A stretch of 64,000 bases of DNA, from contig JAENYD010000006.1 of assembly GCA_016842005.1 (NCBI GenBank), forward strand, positions 1-64,000, read 5' to 3'. Shown piece after piece: positions 44,110 through 52,704 of this stretch. The notes under the pieces are model-generated. The model was not told where the DNA came from, searched no databases, and saw only the letters and a program-made list of their open reading frames with translations. Position 1 is the first letter of the stretch. Every line of letters begins with the position of its first letter. Origin of the DNA: Clostridium thermobutyricum. GTDB lineage: Bacteria > Bacillota > Clostridia > Ch29. The position numbers and the translations under genes were made by a program.

Positions 44110-44138
44110 AATATAGCATATCCCCATGGGAATGTCAA
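44110..44138 (-). promoter_or_regulatory. Promoter of iscR-nifS-nifU-mnmA
   Basis: TTGACA (44133-44138) and TATATT (44110-44115) on the minus strand, 17-base spacer. Confidence 0.88.
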
Positions 44139-44181
44139 TAATATCAGCGATTATTTTCTACTGTTTTATCCGGAATTATGT

Positions 44182-44214
44182 AAAAAAAGAGTACCGTATG
44201 GGATAACCCGGTAC
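44182..44214 (-). terminator. Terminator ending the polysaccharide operon
   Basis: On the minus strand GTACCG and CGGTAC pair over a 12-base loop and are followed by TCTTTTTTT. It separates the glycosyltransferase gene from the iscR promoter. Confidence 0.82.
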
Positions 44215-44240
44215 ATTCACCGTGAGATGCACACGAACAT

Positions 44241-45335
44241 TCAGGGTTTGATTTGTTTTTTCAACTTCTCATCAATCAGTCTTTCCATAATCATAACACG
44301 GCTGTCCCAGCTATTTTCCCCTGCAATTTCCAGTCTTTTTTTAACCAGGTCAACCTTTTCCTGTTTTATACTCTCCTCAACCGCCTTTATAAACTCGCCT
44401 GCAGTTGAAGCAGTTTTCACCACTTCATTATATCCCGTTACTTCAGGTATTGGAGTGGAAACCACAGGCTTTCCCGCAGCAAGATACTCATAAAGTTTTA
44501 TTGGATTTGTACATTCGGTCAGACTGTTCACTTTAAAAGGTATGATACAGACATCAAAGCCTTTGATTATCCGGGGCAAGATACCATAATCCTTTCTTCC
44601 CATGAAATACAGGTTTCTGGGCCGGGAAGCATTTGGTACATCTTTGCTGACCGGACCTACAAGCACAAAAGACCACTCGGGTCTTTCCCTGCACATATTT
44701 TGGACAAGGGCCAGGTCCACCCACTCATAAATGGCTCCAATAAAACCAATCACGGGCTTTTTCAATACTTTGATTTCATCATGCACCGGAAGGCTTTTGT
44801 CCAGGGCTTTATTGAAATGGCGTTCATCTGCTCCATTGGGTACTAGGTATATTTCGCTATTCTCTCTCTCCTTTAGCTTTTTAAGTCTTTTCGCAGTAAC
44901 AAAGACCAGGTCGCTCTTTTGAATTAGTTTTTCTTCATTGAAAGCAAATGAACCGGGCGTCCAGCTAAAACTCCTGAAATCATCAACGCAGTCGTAACAT
45001 AAAAGACTGTAATCAAATTCATCAAGTACCGACACCACTGTCGGATAATATACCCAAATAACCGGGCGGTGTATATCCAGGCTTTGGCATACATCCCCAA
45101 TAATCCTGACAAACTGGCGTTTACTGGCATACCTGATGGACAGGACGAACAGATTGCTGTTTATCTGACGCAGATGTGTCTGTCCTGAAAACCCGGGCGT
45201 GTATTTTCCCCCCGTCAGTATAAAATGGTCTACAAATAGCACTTTGTTGTTTCCCGACAGCCTGCTCATCACCTGCTGAGGCCTCTGCCACAAGAAATCC
45301 CACCGGGTCGACGAAAAACAAATAATATCTTTCAA
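44241..45335 (-). CDS. Glycosyltransferase, TuaH-like
   Basis: A GT-B fold glycosyltransferase of 364 residues. The start FSSTRWDFLWQRPQQVMSRL is characteristic of the TuaH group (teichuronic acid cluster of Bacillus). The C-terminal nucleotide-sugar domain has VIGFIGAIYEWVDL, a hydrophobic FVLVGP strand, and the ECTNPIKLYEYLAAGKPVV block with the conserved Glu. No signal peptide, so it acts on the cytoplasmic side. TTG start after GGAGGG. It is the last gene of the cluster. Donor and acceptor are unknown. Confidence 0.87.
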   Translation of the reverse strand: MKDIICFSSTRWDFLWQRPQQVMSRLSGNNKVLFVDHFILTGGKYTPGFSGQTHLRQINSNLFVLSIRYASKRQFVRIIGDVCQSLDIHRPVIWVYYPTVVSVLDEFDYSLLCYDCVDDFRSFSWTPGSFAFNEEKLIQKSDLVFVTAKRLKKLKERENSEIYLVPNGADERHFNKALDKSLPVHDEIKVLKKPVIGFIGAIYEWVDLALVQNMCRERPEWSFVLVGPVSKDVPNASRPRNLYFMGRKDYGILPRIIKGFDVCIIPFKVNSLTECTNPIKLYEYLAAGKPVVSTPIPEVTGYNEVVKTASTAGEFIKAVEESIKQEKVDLVKKRLEIAGENSWDSRVMIMERLIDEKLKKQIKP

Positions 45336-45353
45336 TACTATCCCTCCAGTATA

Positions 45354-46076
45354 TTAGAGGTACCCTTTTGTAGCAATACTATCCGCCACATGGCCTATAT
45401 CAATCGCTATCTTATTCTGAAGACTTGCTATTCTCTCACATATCGCTACAGCAGCTACCCCGGCACCCACCAGTGCAACATCATATTGGTATTCCCGGGA
45501 ATGTCTCAGCACCCTGTCAATATCTCCCAGACCGAAGACAGGTGAAATGGTGCCTGAAACCGGTATACCTTCCTTTCTCAGCACCCTGCTTAATCCCTTC
45601 CCCTTATTTCCGACCACCAGAACCCCGGGCCTGTAGTCCAATAAGAACCTTTTTAATCTGCCTGATCTGTAAAGAAAGTAGTTAATGCAGGCATTAGTCA
45701 AATCCATTGAACAAGGATTTATATGCAAAGCCTTGAATGCCTCTAAAAGAAGGGGAAGGAAATCAGGCATCAAATTAACGGGTATACCTACAATACCCGC
45801 TTTCCGGACAGAAAAGGCCAACCGGTCTCTGCCCTTCAAGTCGGGTACATTGACACCAGCATATCTTAAAAATGACCTCTTTGCCACTTCTGCTACCGGC
45901 ATTGCTTTATCCTGGGCAAGGGTGAGGGCTTCTCCATCTCCCAGCCTTACTATTGAAAGGGAGCTTTTTTTGTTGAAGGCCTCTTCTATCCGGCGGTATA
46001 CCTGCTTCTCATCCATTATTTCGGTGCTTTTCAGAAAATCATTTGCGTAAGCCCTTGCAATATCATCATAAAGCAT
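45354..46076 (-). CDS. GT-D fold glycosyltransferase-like protein
   Basis: A 240-residue protein with the GT-D (DUF1792-like) pattern: SLSIVRLGDGEALTLAQ near residue 40 (the DxE motif, here GDGEAL), GIVGIPVNL, and a late Rossmann-type half, GVLVVGNKGKGLSRVL and YDVALVGAGVAAV. GT-D enzymes were first described in glycosylation of serine-rich adhesins. GGAGGGG precedes the ATG. It lies between rmlA-like and TuaH-like genes and is preceded by a terminator, so its expression may be attenuated. Confidence 0.75.
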   Translation of the reverse strand: MLYDDIARAYANDFLKSTEIMDEKQVYRRIEEAFNKKSSLSIVRLGDGEALTLAQDKAMPVAEVAKRSFLRYAGVNVPDLKGRDRLAFSVRKAGIVGIPVNLMPDFLPLLLEAFKALHINPCSMDLTNACINYFLYRSGRLKRFLLDYRPGVLVVGNKGKGLSRVLRKEGIPVSGTISPVFGLGDIDRVLRHSREYQYDVALVGAGVAAVAICERIASLQNKIAIDIGHVADSIATKGYL

Positions 46077-46102
46077 ATCCGCTCCCCTCCTTACCTACCG
46101 CC

Positions 46103-46127
46103 AAAAAATTCCACGCCTTCAGGCGTG
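46103..46127 (-). terminator. Terminator after the sugar-1-phosphate nucleotidylyltransferase gene
   Basis: On the minus strand CACGCC and GGCGTG form a stem with a TGAA loop, followed by GAATTTTTTGG. Confidence 0.7.
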
Positions 46128-46134
46128 TGGAGTG

Positions 46135-47199
46135 TCAAAGTATTTCTATCCTGCTGTCCTGTCCGGCCCATATACTGATACTCTTGGGTAATTCCCTTCT
46201 TCTTACAATACTCCCGTTTCCGATAATGCTCATATCTATTCGTGAACGGATACCCTCCAGAATGCATCGTTCATGTATCACACTGTTCTCAACTTCACAG
46301 CCTGTTAGCCGGCTTCCGGACCCAACGGCAGTATAGGGTCCTATATATGAATTTTGTATAATCGCTCCTTTACCAATTGATACAGGACCCCTGATAACAG
46401 AATTTTTCACCCTGGAGCCTTCTTCCAGCACGGCTTCGCCCAGGATTATACTGTCTTTATCCACATATCCTCTTACATCCCTTTCCATCAGGGACAGGAG
46501 CTTCATATTGGCATGCAGGAGGTCTTCCGGTTTTCCTATATCTTTCCACCATCCCTTATTCATAACATAATTAACTTTTTTCCCCTGTATTATCATCTCC
46601 ATAATAGCATCCGTAATCTCCAGTTCGCCCCTCCCGGATGGACTGATTTTTTCTATTGCAGTGAATATTTTTGTATTGAACACATAGATGCCGGTTACAC
46701 CATAGTTGCTTTCGGGGTTTACCGGCTTTTCAACCAATTTTGTTACCCTGTCTTCCTCAATGGTTGCAATCCCATACCTTTCCGGCTGATGAACCGGAGA
46801 CAGCAATAACGTGCAATCGACAAGACTGCCTTTATAATAGTCGATTACATCCTTTACCGGATGCATTATCAGGTTATCGCCAAGCATTACAACAAAAGAA
46901 TGCCTGCCAATATAAGATTCCGCTACTTTGACACCATGGGCAAGACCAAGAGGTCTCTCCTGCCTTATATACGTCAGGGAAAGGCCCCACGCTTCACCAT
47001 CCCCCAGTTTATCTCTGAACTCTTCTTCCGCATCTCCGCTTATTACTATTGCTACATCCTTTATACCTGCTTCCTTCAATGCATCTAAAATATAAAATAC
47101 TACCGGTTTGTTAGCTACCGGCAGCAGGTGCTTTGCTCCTGAATAGGTAAAAGGCCTCAGCCTGGTACCCTTCCCTCCGCAGAGAATCAGTCCTTTCAA
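46135..47199 (-). CDS. Glucose-1-phosphate thymidylyltransferase, long form
   Basis: A sugar-1-phosphate nucleotidylyltransferase of 354 residues. The catalytic domain begins KGLILCGGKGTRLRPFTYSGAKHLLPV and includes GLAHGVKVAESYIG and VMLGDNLI. The C-terminal 100 residues form a left-handed beta helix (SVIRGPVSIGKGAIIQNSYIG, in part), as in the long RmlA type of Archaea and actinobacterial antibiotic clusters. It supplies an activated sugar, probably dTDP-glucose. The TTG at 47199 is preferred, eight bases after GGGGGAGG; earlier in-frame starts precede that site. No rmlB or rmlC is present in the window. Confidence 0.85.
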   Translation of the reverse strand: MKGLILCGGKGTRLRPFTYSGAKHLLPVANKPVVFYILDALKEAGIKDVAIVISGDAEEEFRDKLGDGEAWGLSLTYIRQERPLGLAHGVKVAESYIGRHSFVVMLGDNLIMHPVKDVIDYYKGSLVDCTLLLSPVHQPERYGIATIEEDRVTKLVEKPVNPESNYGVTGIYVFNTKIFTAIEKISPSGRGELEITDAIMEMIIQGKKVNYVMNKGWWKDIGKPEDLLHANMKLLSLMERDVRGYVDKDSIILGEAVLEEGSRVKNSVIRGPVSIGKGAIIQNSYIGPYTAVGSGSRLTGCEVENSVIHERCILEGIRSRIDMSIIGNGSIVRRRELPKSISIWAGQDSRIEIL

Positions 47200-47279
47200 G
47201 TTCACAACCTCCCCCTGATGCAATTTCAATATGCAAGGAACTTCAATATACAATATGTACAGTTAATATTATTAGTTAC

Positions 47280-47310
47280 AAAAAATATACCCGCAGGTGA
47301 TATACCTGCG
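47280..47310 (-). terminator. Terminator after the hexapeptide acyltransferase gene
   Basis: On the minus strand CGCAGGT and ACCTGCG (seven pairs) with a short loop, then GGTATATTTTTTG. The 220 bases between the acyltransferase and nucleotidylyltransferase genes hold nothing else I can support. Confidence 0.6.
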
Positions 47311-47473
47311 AGGCATATGAGTAATATCTGAACGTTAGCCATCGGATAAAAATTGTTTTTATAGCAGTTACCCATGTGGTTTCCGTCTTCATAACCCATT
47401 TTTATCCAATTGCTGTTGAACAGGTTCAGCCGCAACTTATTGCAGTCCATGGCCCGGAAATTATTTTCATGGG

Positions 47474-48250
47474 CTATCCCCCGTCCTCCTGTATATTGTT
47501 ATTCAATAACTGCTCTTCGGGTACTTTGCCCCAGGCCTTCCCGGGGCAGCCTTTAACAACCGTCTCTTTATCCACGTCTTTCGTAACAACGCATCCTGCG
47601 GCAACCAGGGCATCCTCTCCTATAACCTTTCCGGGGAGAATTGTGGAGTTTGCCCCTATCCGTCCTCCCTTTTCTACAGTGACTCCTCTCATATATTGAA
47701 CCCGTTTCTTTGTCCTGCCTGCAAAATTGTCATTGGTAGTAACCACTCCGGGGGCAACAAAAACATAATCATCCAGATCTGAGTGGGCGGTAATATATGC
47801 ATTGGCTTCTAACTTACACAGTCGTCCCACTGTACACTGGTTTTCAATCAGTACTCCCCTGCCAATAATGGTCCCTTCACCGACAACAACCCCTTCACGT
47901 ATTGCAGCCTGATCTGCCACATAACAATCTTTTCCCAGAGTACATCCCCTGTACAGGACTGATGAAGTACCAATAATGCAATTGTCCATTATTATACAGC
48001 AATTGCTCTCTTTATCTGTTTCCTTCATCATGTTTGAGACGCTGTTTTTTGCCCTAACAGGACTTTTCCCTACAATGACATTGTCCTGAATAATCACATT
48101 GTTACCAATGACAGTATCTCCGTATATGATAACACCATTTCCTATATAAACGTTGTCTCCTATGATTACATCATTTTCTATGACACAATAGCACCCAATC
48201 CTGAAATTCTCACCTATACTGGCAGATGGAGAAATTATATTGGTAATCAT
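47474..48250 (-). CDS. Left-handed beta-helix acyltransferase
   Basis: A 258-residue protein made almost entirely of hexapeptide repeats ([IV]-G-x-x-x-x): an N-terminal helix (IGENFRIGCYCVIENDVIIG, in part), an inserted loop near 65-85, and a second block with NAYITAHSDLDDYVFVAPG and GRIGANSTILPG. It ends with the VVKGCPGKAWG signature of sugar O- or N-acetyltransferases. With the Gfo/Idh dehydrogenase and DegT aminotransferase genes directly upstream it fits the last step in making an N-acetylated amino sugar (WlbB/WbpD or FdtC type). This pathway assignment is inference. Confidence 0.85.
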   Translation of the reverse strand: MITNIISPSASIGENFRIGCYCVIENDVIIGDNVYIGNGVIIYGDTVIGNNVIIQDNVIVGKSPVRAKNSVSNMMKETDKESNCCIIMDNCIIGTSSVLYRGCTLGKDCYVADQAAIREGVVVGEGTIIGRGVLIENQCTVGRLCKLEANAYITAHSDLDDYVFVAPGVVTTNDNFAGRTKKRVQYMRGVTVEKGGRIGANSTILPGKVIGEDALVAAGCVVTKDVDKETVVKGCPGKAWGKVPEEQLLNNNIQEDGG

Positions 48251-48279
48251 GATCTGTTATCCCTCCTTTGCCCGAAGAA

Positions 48280-49323
48280 TTACAGCGGAAGCCTGACAGG
48301 CGCGCCTTCTTCAGCAGATTGCTGTATGGCCAGTATCAATTCAATACTTTTTCTTGCCTCTCTGCCGTCAACCATCGGCTTCTTGGATGTTACAACCGAT
48401 TCCGCAAAATCCCGGTATACGTATTCATGATATAAGCTGTTAATAACAGCATGGTTGTTCGGTATAGATATATCCGGTTTCTCCTCGGACTGCCACATTT
48501 CAATTCTATTCAGCGATGGTCCCCCGATTTTTACACTGCCCCTTTCACCGAAGACGGAAATGCTGCTTTCGAGATTATGGGGATACGAAGCCACTGTTCC
48601 TTCTATACTCCCCAGCATCCCGCCATTAAATTTTATCAGGGCAAGGACCGTATCTCCCGTCTCAATATATGGATGGGCAAAATTATGCTCGTAAGCAAAA
48701 ACCTCTACCGCTTCTACATCCAGCAGCCATTGCAGGAGGTCAATATTGTGTATGCATTGGTTCATCAGTATACCGCCATCCTGCCCCATTGTCCCCCTCC
48801 ATTCAGCTTCCTTATAATACTCTTCGCTTCTGTTCCATCTTATAGTTGCAGCCCCATAAAACAGATTGCCGAGGCACCCCCTGTCTATCTGGTCCTTCAA
48901 TTTGGTTATAAGGGGGTTAAACCTGTGCTGGTGCACCGCACCCAATTTGACATCATATAGCTCTGCTGCTTCAATAAGCGTATCCATATTCTGCAGGGAA
49001 AGGGAAACAGGTTTCTCTACCAGTACGTTAATCCCCTTCTCAATGCATTCAAGGGCAATGGCAAAATGCGTACCACTGTCGGTCAGTATGCTTACAACAT
49101 CCAGTTTCTCCCTTTCGATCATCTGCCTGTAATCAGAATACACAGCGGCGTTAAGACTGTTCCCTGTCAATTGCCTGTAGGCAGTACCAAGACTTAGAGC
49201 ATTTTTCACATTAATATCGCTGACAGCGGCAAGGGCTAAATATTCCCGGTTGCATGCAGCAGCTTTCATATGCTTTTTACTGATGCTGCCGCAGCCTATT
49301 ATTCCGAATTTCAACGGCTTCAT
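48280..49323 (-). CDS. Gfo/Idh/MocA family oxidoreductase
   Basis: An NAD(P)-dependent sugar-nucleotide dehydrogenase of 347 residues. Rossmann start LKFGIIGCGSISKKHMKA, the EKPVSLSL motif near residue 95 with the conserved Glu-Lys-Pro, and HQHRFNPL. The ATG at 49323 follows AGGAGGGG. In WlbA/WbpB-type pathways such an enzyme oxidises C3 of the sugar before transamination. It is placed between the aminotransferase and acetyltransferase genes, as that pathway would need. Confidence 0.87.
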   Translation of the reverse strand: MKPLKFGIIGCGSISKKHMKAAACNREYLALAAVSDINVKNALSLGTAYRQLTGNSLNAAVYSDYRQMIEREKLDVVSILTDSGTHFAIALECIEKGINVLVEKPVSLSLQNMDTLIEAAELYDVKLGAVHQHRFNPLITKLKDQIDRGCLGNLFYGAATIRWNRSEEYYKEAEWRGTMGQDGGILMNQCIHNIDLLQWLLDVEAVEVFAYEHNFAHPYIETGDTVLALIKFNGGMLGSIEGTVASYPHNLESSISVFGERGSVKIGGPSLNRIEMWQSEEKPDISIPNNHAVINSLYHEYVYRDFAESVVTSKKPMVDGREARKSIELILAIQQSAEEGAPVRLPL

Positions 49324-49342
49324 GGGCACCCCTCCTGGAAAA

Positions 49343-50500
49343 TCAACTGATACTATCGATAATGGTATCAATAATGTATGCCTGGTCTTCTTCTTTCAGT
49401 TCCGGGAAAAGAGGAATAGAGAAGGTTGTTTTCACAACTTTTTCGACCATTTTCAGGTCACCATCCCTGTATCCCAGATATTCCAGGCCCTTCTGCAGAT
49501 GAAGCGGTACCGGATAATATACCCTTGAATCAATATTCCTGGATTTTAAATATTCAACTATCATGTCTCTGCTGCTGTGCTCCAGGGTATAAATATGGTA
49601 AACAGCTTCTGCGTCTTCTTCTTCCTTGGGTGTTCTTAACGGGTATCCGGATAATCTTTCATTATAGTAATAAGCCTTTTCCCTTCTGAGGCTGTTCCAC
49701 CTTTCCAGATATTTTAGCTTGACATCCAGTATGGCAGCCTGGATTTCATCCAGTCTGCTGTTGTACCCGACCATATAATTGTAATATTTATCTGAATACC
49801 CTCTTTCTTCATAACCGTTTATGAGATTATATGCCATAAGCCCCATTTCACCTCCGCCATGGCTTCTTAACGCCTTTGCCACTACGGCTATTTCCTCCCT
49901 GTTGGTTACCAGCATACCTCCATCACCGTAACAGCCCAGATTTTTGGAAGGAAAAAAGGAAAAACAGCCGGCATCTCCAATGGTACCTACCCGTTTACCT
50001 TTATATTTGGCCCCGATAGCCTGACAGGCATCCTCTATCACATGGAGTTTGTATTTTTCTGCTATTTCCATGATGCCGGCCATATCCGCCGGGTTCCCAA
50101 ATATGTGAACGGGTATTATCGCTTTTGTATTATCGCTTATCCTGTCTTCAATTTTGCTGGCATCAATATTATAGGTTGTGGGATCAATATCCACAAAAAC
50201 CGGACGGGCACCGGCCCGGACAATAGCTTCAGCGGTAGCAAAAAAAGTAAAAGGAGATGTTAATACTTCATCACCTTTCCCTATTCCAAGAGCCTTTAGT
50301 GCAATTACAAGAGCATCTGTACCGTTTGCAAGACTGACAGCGTATTTGCTGCCATTGAATGCTGAAAAATCTTCCTCAAACTGTCTTACATATCTGTCCA
50401 TAACGAAATTACCGGAATTCAGCACATCCGATACAGCCTTGTCAATTTCATCCCTGATGCAATAATACTGTGCCTTCAAATCAACAAGGGGTATTGTCAC
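49343..50500 (-). CDS. DegT/DnrJ/EryC1/StrS family sugar aminotransferase
   Basis: A PLP-dependent sugar-nucleotide aminotransferase of about 385 residues. IPLVDLKAQYYCIRDEID opens the protein; LANGTDALVIALKALGIG, EDACQAIGA and SFFPSKNLGCYGDGGM (PLP lysine) are conserved, and the C-terminal part has GYNSRLDEIQAAIL. The GTG at 50500 with AGGGTG seven bases upstream is preferred over the TTG at 50506. Together with the dehydrogenase and acyltransferase genes it should make a 3-acetamido sugar nucleotide. Confidence 0.9.
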   Translation of the reverse strand: MTIPLVDLKAQYYCIRDEIDKAVSDVLNSGNFVMDRYVRQFEEDFSAFNGSKYAVSLANGTDALVIALKALGIGKGDEVLTSPFTFFATAEAIVRAGARPVFVDIDPTTYNIDASKIEDRISDNTKAIIPVHIFGNPADMAGIMEIAEKYKLHVIEDACQAIGAKYKGKRVGTIGDAGCFSFFPSKNLGCYGDGGMLVTNREEIAVVAKALRSHGGGEMGLMAYNLINGYEERGYSDKYYNYMVGYNSRLDEIQAAILDVKLKYLERWNSLRREKAYYYNERLSGYPLRTPKEEEDAEAVYHIYTLEHSSRDMIVEYLKSRNIDSRVYYPVPLHLQKGLEYLGYRDGDLKMVEKVVKTTFSIPLFPELKEEDQAYIIDTIIDSIS

Positions 50501-50645
50501 CTTCAATCACCCTTTCCCTATACCATTCAATAGTCTTCAACAATCCATCTTCCGGGATTATACTTAGTTCAAAACCCCATACACTTCTTGCCTTTATTAT
50601 ATTTACAAACCTGATATCTATATCAGCATGGTTCTTATCAATATT
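50481..50645 (-). pseudogene. C-terminal stub of an NAD-dependent sugar epimerase/dehydratase
   Basis: Immediately after the stop of the glycosyltransferase gene and in the same frame there are about 50 codons reading DKNHADIDIRFVNIIKARSV, WGFELSIIPEDG and LLKTIEWYRER. This matches the last 45 residues of extended SDR sugar epimerases, which end with a 'KAR..LGW.P...L.EGL..TIEWYR' pattern. No start or N-terminal part remains. It overlaps the beginning of the aminotransferase gene by 20 bases, as the intact gene probably once did. Confidence 0.72.
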
Positions 50646-51602
50646 TCAATACTGAATACGCTTTCTTCCACTAAGATAAGTTTCCACCATCTGCAAAAAC
50701 TCCCTAACTCTTATCCTGTCTGTATGCCTTGAATGGACAAGACTGCACCCGTTCTGCGCTATCCTCTTCCTTTTCTCTTCATTTCCAAGGTAATACATGG
50801 CCAGGTCATAGAAGTTGTTTTCGTTGCATTCAACAAAGTTCTCCCCGCTCACAAATCCAAGGTCCTCCAGGTCCCTGTTCCCTTTGGCTATCAGCAGCGT
50901 ATTGCAGGCAGGGACTTCGAAATACTTTCTGACAGGATATCCAAACCTGGTTCCGCATGTAAAAAAAATCTTTGCCCGGTTAATCTCTCTGGCATATCTT
51001 TCTCCTGTATATGTTTCACTCTTGTGTACATTACCTTCATAGGGATGTTTATGGTAAACGAATCCTTTAACCCCCTTCATTCTTTTGAGCACTTCATTCC
51101 TGAAAGGATACCATTCTCCCCATGACCGTCCCATTAATAAACAATCAATATCTTTCTTCAATTTCCAGTCCTTAAAAATATCAGGATTATTACTGAAAGG
51201 CAACCACCTGAATTCTTTTTTTAAATCCGGAAGCGTCCTGAAAAAGAAATCCTTAGTAGGACTGAATACCAGATTTATCCTGTTCTCATGGACAAATTCC
51301 CTGCGCTCGTCTGTCTGGGTCTGAAGGTCGATATAATACACCCCTTTGGGGATATTTGTATAGCTGAGACCGTATATCCTGGGCGATAATGCATAACCAT
51401 ATGCAAAGTCATAATGAAAGATAAAATCGGGTGAAAAATTTCCCCTTTTCTTAACAGCCTTCAGGACATAGTTTATCTCCCATCTTCCTTTACTCCATAC
51501 CTGTACGCAGGCTTGCCTTTTCAACTCATCAAGAAAATACCTGAAATGCATAAATCTTTCAGATCTCAGATTGGCAAATATCAAAATTTTTAGCTTAGCC
51601 AT
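50646..51602 (-). CDS. CgeB-like glycosyltransferase, copy 1
   Basis: A 318-residue protein of the CgeB/glycosyltransferase group (Glyco_trans_1_2). Features are KGVYYIDLQTQTDERREF, FRWLPFSNNPDIFKDWKL and the C-terminal GYPVRKYFEVPACNTLLIAKG plus LGFVSGENFVEC. The ATG at 51602 follows GAGAGGG. It is a tandem paralogue of the next gene upstream, about half identical overall by eye but with an exact 131-base shared tract. CgeB acts in the glycan of the outer Bacillus spore crust, which hints at spore or surface glycosylation here. Confidence 0.82.
   Translation of the reverse strand: MAKLKILIFANLRSERFMHFRYFLDELKRQACVQVWSKGRWEINYVLKAVKKRGNFSPDFIFHYDFAYGYALSPRIYGLSYTNIPKGVYYIDLQTQTDERREFVHENRINLVFSPTKDFFFRTLPDLKKEFRWLPFSNNPDIFKDWKLKKDIDCLLMGRSWGEWYPFRNEVLKRMKGVKGFVYHKHPYEGNVHKSETYTGERYAREINRAKIFFTCGTRFGYPVRKYFEVPACNTLLIAKGNRDLEDLGFVSGENFVECNENNFYDLAMYYLGNEEKRKRIAQNGCSLVHSRHTDRIRVREFLQMVETYLSGRKRIQY
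50794..50924. repeat. 131-base tract identical to 51773-51903
   Basis: Base-for-base identical to 51773-51903, starting TACATGGCCAGG and ending ACTTCGAAATA. It lies within the 3' thirds of the two tandem CgeB-like genes and encodes the VPACNTLLIAKGNRDLEDLG region. Sequence on both sides diverges at once. Confidence 0.92.
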
Positions 51603-51624
51603 CCTGGTCCCTCTCATATACGAG

Positions 51625-52590
51625 TTATTTGCAATTATTCCATAAGAACTTAAGGTCTTCAGATAGTGTCCTGACAAATTCCTGTGCCCTTACCCGGTTT
51701 GTATGCCTTGAATGAACGAGATTGTACCCGTTTTGTGCTATTCTCTTCCTTTCCCCTTCATTTCTCAGATAGTACATGGCCAGGTCATAGAAGTTGTTTT
51801 CGTTGCATTCAACAAAGTTCTCCCCGCTCACAAATCCAAGGTCCTCCAGGTCCCTGTTCCCTTTGGCTATCAGCAGCGTATTGCAGGCAGGGACTTCGAA
51901 ATATTTGGCAACAGGATATCCGAATGTAGTACCGCAGGTAAAGAACATCTTTGATCTGTTTATTTCTTTTGCATATTTCTCTCCAAGAAAAACACCTTTC
52001 ATATTTATATTTATATTCCTGATGCCTGCTTCAACAGGATGCTGGCGATAGACAAATCCCCTGACACCATTCATTCTCTCCAAAACCTTTTGTCTGAAAA
52101 GGTATTTGGGGGCTTTTACTTTCCCCATGAGTAAAAAATCTATTTCCTTATCCAGCTTCCAGTCTTTAAAGATATCGGGATTATTGCTGAAGGGCAGCCA
52201 CCTGAATTTATTTTTAAACTCCGGAAACATCCGGAAAAAGAAATCCCTGGAGGAACCGAATATCAAATTAATCTTGTTCCTGTGGATAAATGCCCTGCGC
52301 TCATCTGTCTGGGTCTGAAGGTCAATATAATACACCCCTTTAGGAATTTTTGCCATGCCAAGTCCGTATATTTTCGGTGCATAAACGCTGTTGTAGACAA
52401 AATCATAATGAAAAATAAAATCAGGAACAAACCCCCTTTTCTTCAGTGTCTTCAGTATATAATAAACCTCTCCGTCTTTTCTCCATATCGCCACATTGGC
52501 ATGTTTTTTGAGTTCCAGTATAAAATCCCTTAAATTCCCGTTCTGAGGCCTGTCTAATTTCGCAAATATCAAAATGTTCAGTTTTTTCAT
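51625..52590 (-). CDS. CgeB-like glycosyltransferase, copy 2
   Basis: A 321-residue paralogue of the following gene, with the same blocks (KGVYYIDLQTQTDERRAF, FRWLPFSNNPDIFKDWKL, KYFEVPACNTLLIAKG). The ATG at 52590 lies after GGCGGTG. It is the first gene after a promoter at 52616-52643. Both copies keep complete domains, so both may be active with different sugars. Confidence 0.82.
   Translation of the reverse strand: MKKLNILIFAKLDRPQNGNLRDFILELKKHANVAIWRKDGEVYYILKTLKKRGFVPDFIFHYDFVYNSVYAPKIYGLGMAKIPKGVYYIDLQTQTDERRAFIHRNKINLIFGSSRDFFFRMFPEFKNKFRWLPFSNNPDIFKDWKLDKEIDFLLMGKVKAPKYLFRQKVLERMNGVRGFVYRQHPVEAGIRNININMKGVFLGEKYAKEINRSKMFFTCGTTFGYPVAKYFEVPACNTLLIAKGNRDLEDLGFVSGENFVECNENNFYDLAMYYLRNEGERKRIAQNGYNLVHSRHTNRVRAQEFVRTLSEDLKFLWNNCK
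51773..51903. repeat. 131-base tract identical to 50794-50924
   Basis: Second copy of the identical tract shared by the tandem glycosyltransferase genes. Confidence 0.92.
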
Positions 52591-52615
52591 CTGTATCACC
52601 GCCTTACTCTCTTTT

Positions 52616-52643
52616 TTAGTAGCATTGTATGTCACGTTGTCAA
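52616..52643 (-). promoter_or_regulatory. Internal promoter of the glycosyltransferase pair
   Basis: TTGACA (52638-52643) and TACTAA (52616-52621) on the minus strand with a 16-base spacer; TGC before the -10 gives an extended -10. Confidence 0.68.
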
Positions 52644-52654
52644 TTTTGTTGCGT

Positions 52655-52683
52655 AACAAATAAAGAGCGGGTTTTCTCCGCTC
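52655..52683 (-). terminator. Terminator after the trypsin-fold gene
   Basis: On the minus strand GAGCGG and CCGCTC pair over a short loop and are followed by TTTATTTGTT. Confidence 0.75.
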
Positions 52684-52704
52684 CATTCTGATTATCTCTA
52701 TCAT

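Noticed and set aside
47226-47450. A 74-codon open frame on the minus strand between the acyltransferase and nucleotidylyltransferase genes
   Set aside because: No ribosome binding site, no recognisable motif, and it contains the terminator hairpin at 47292-47310; more likely non-coding.
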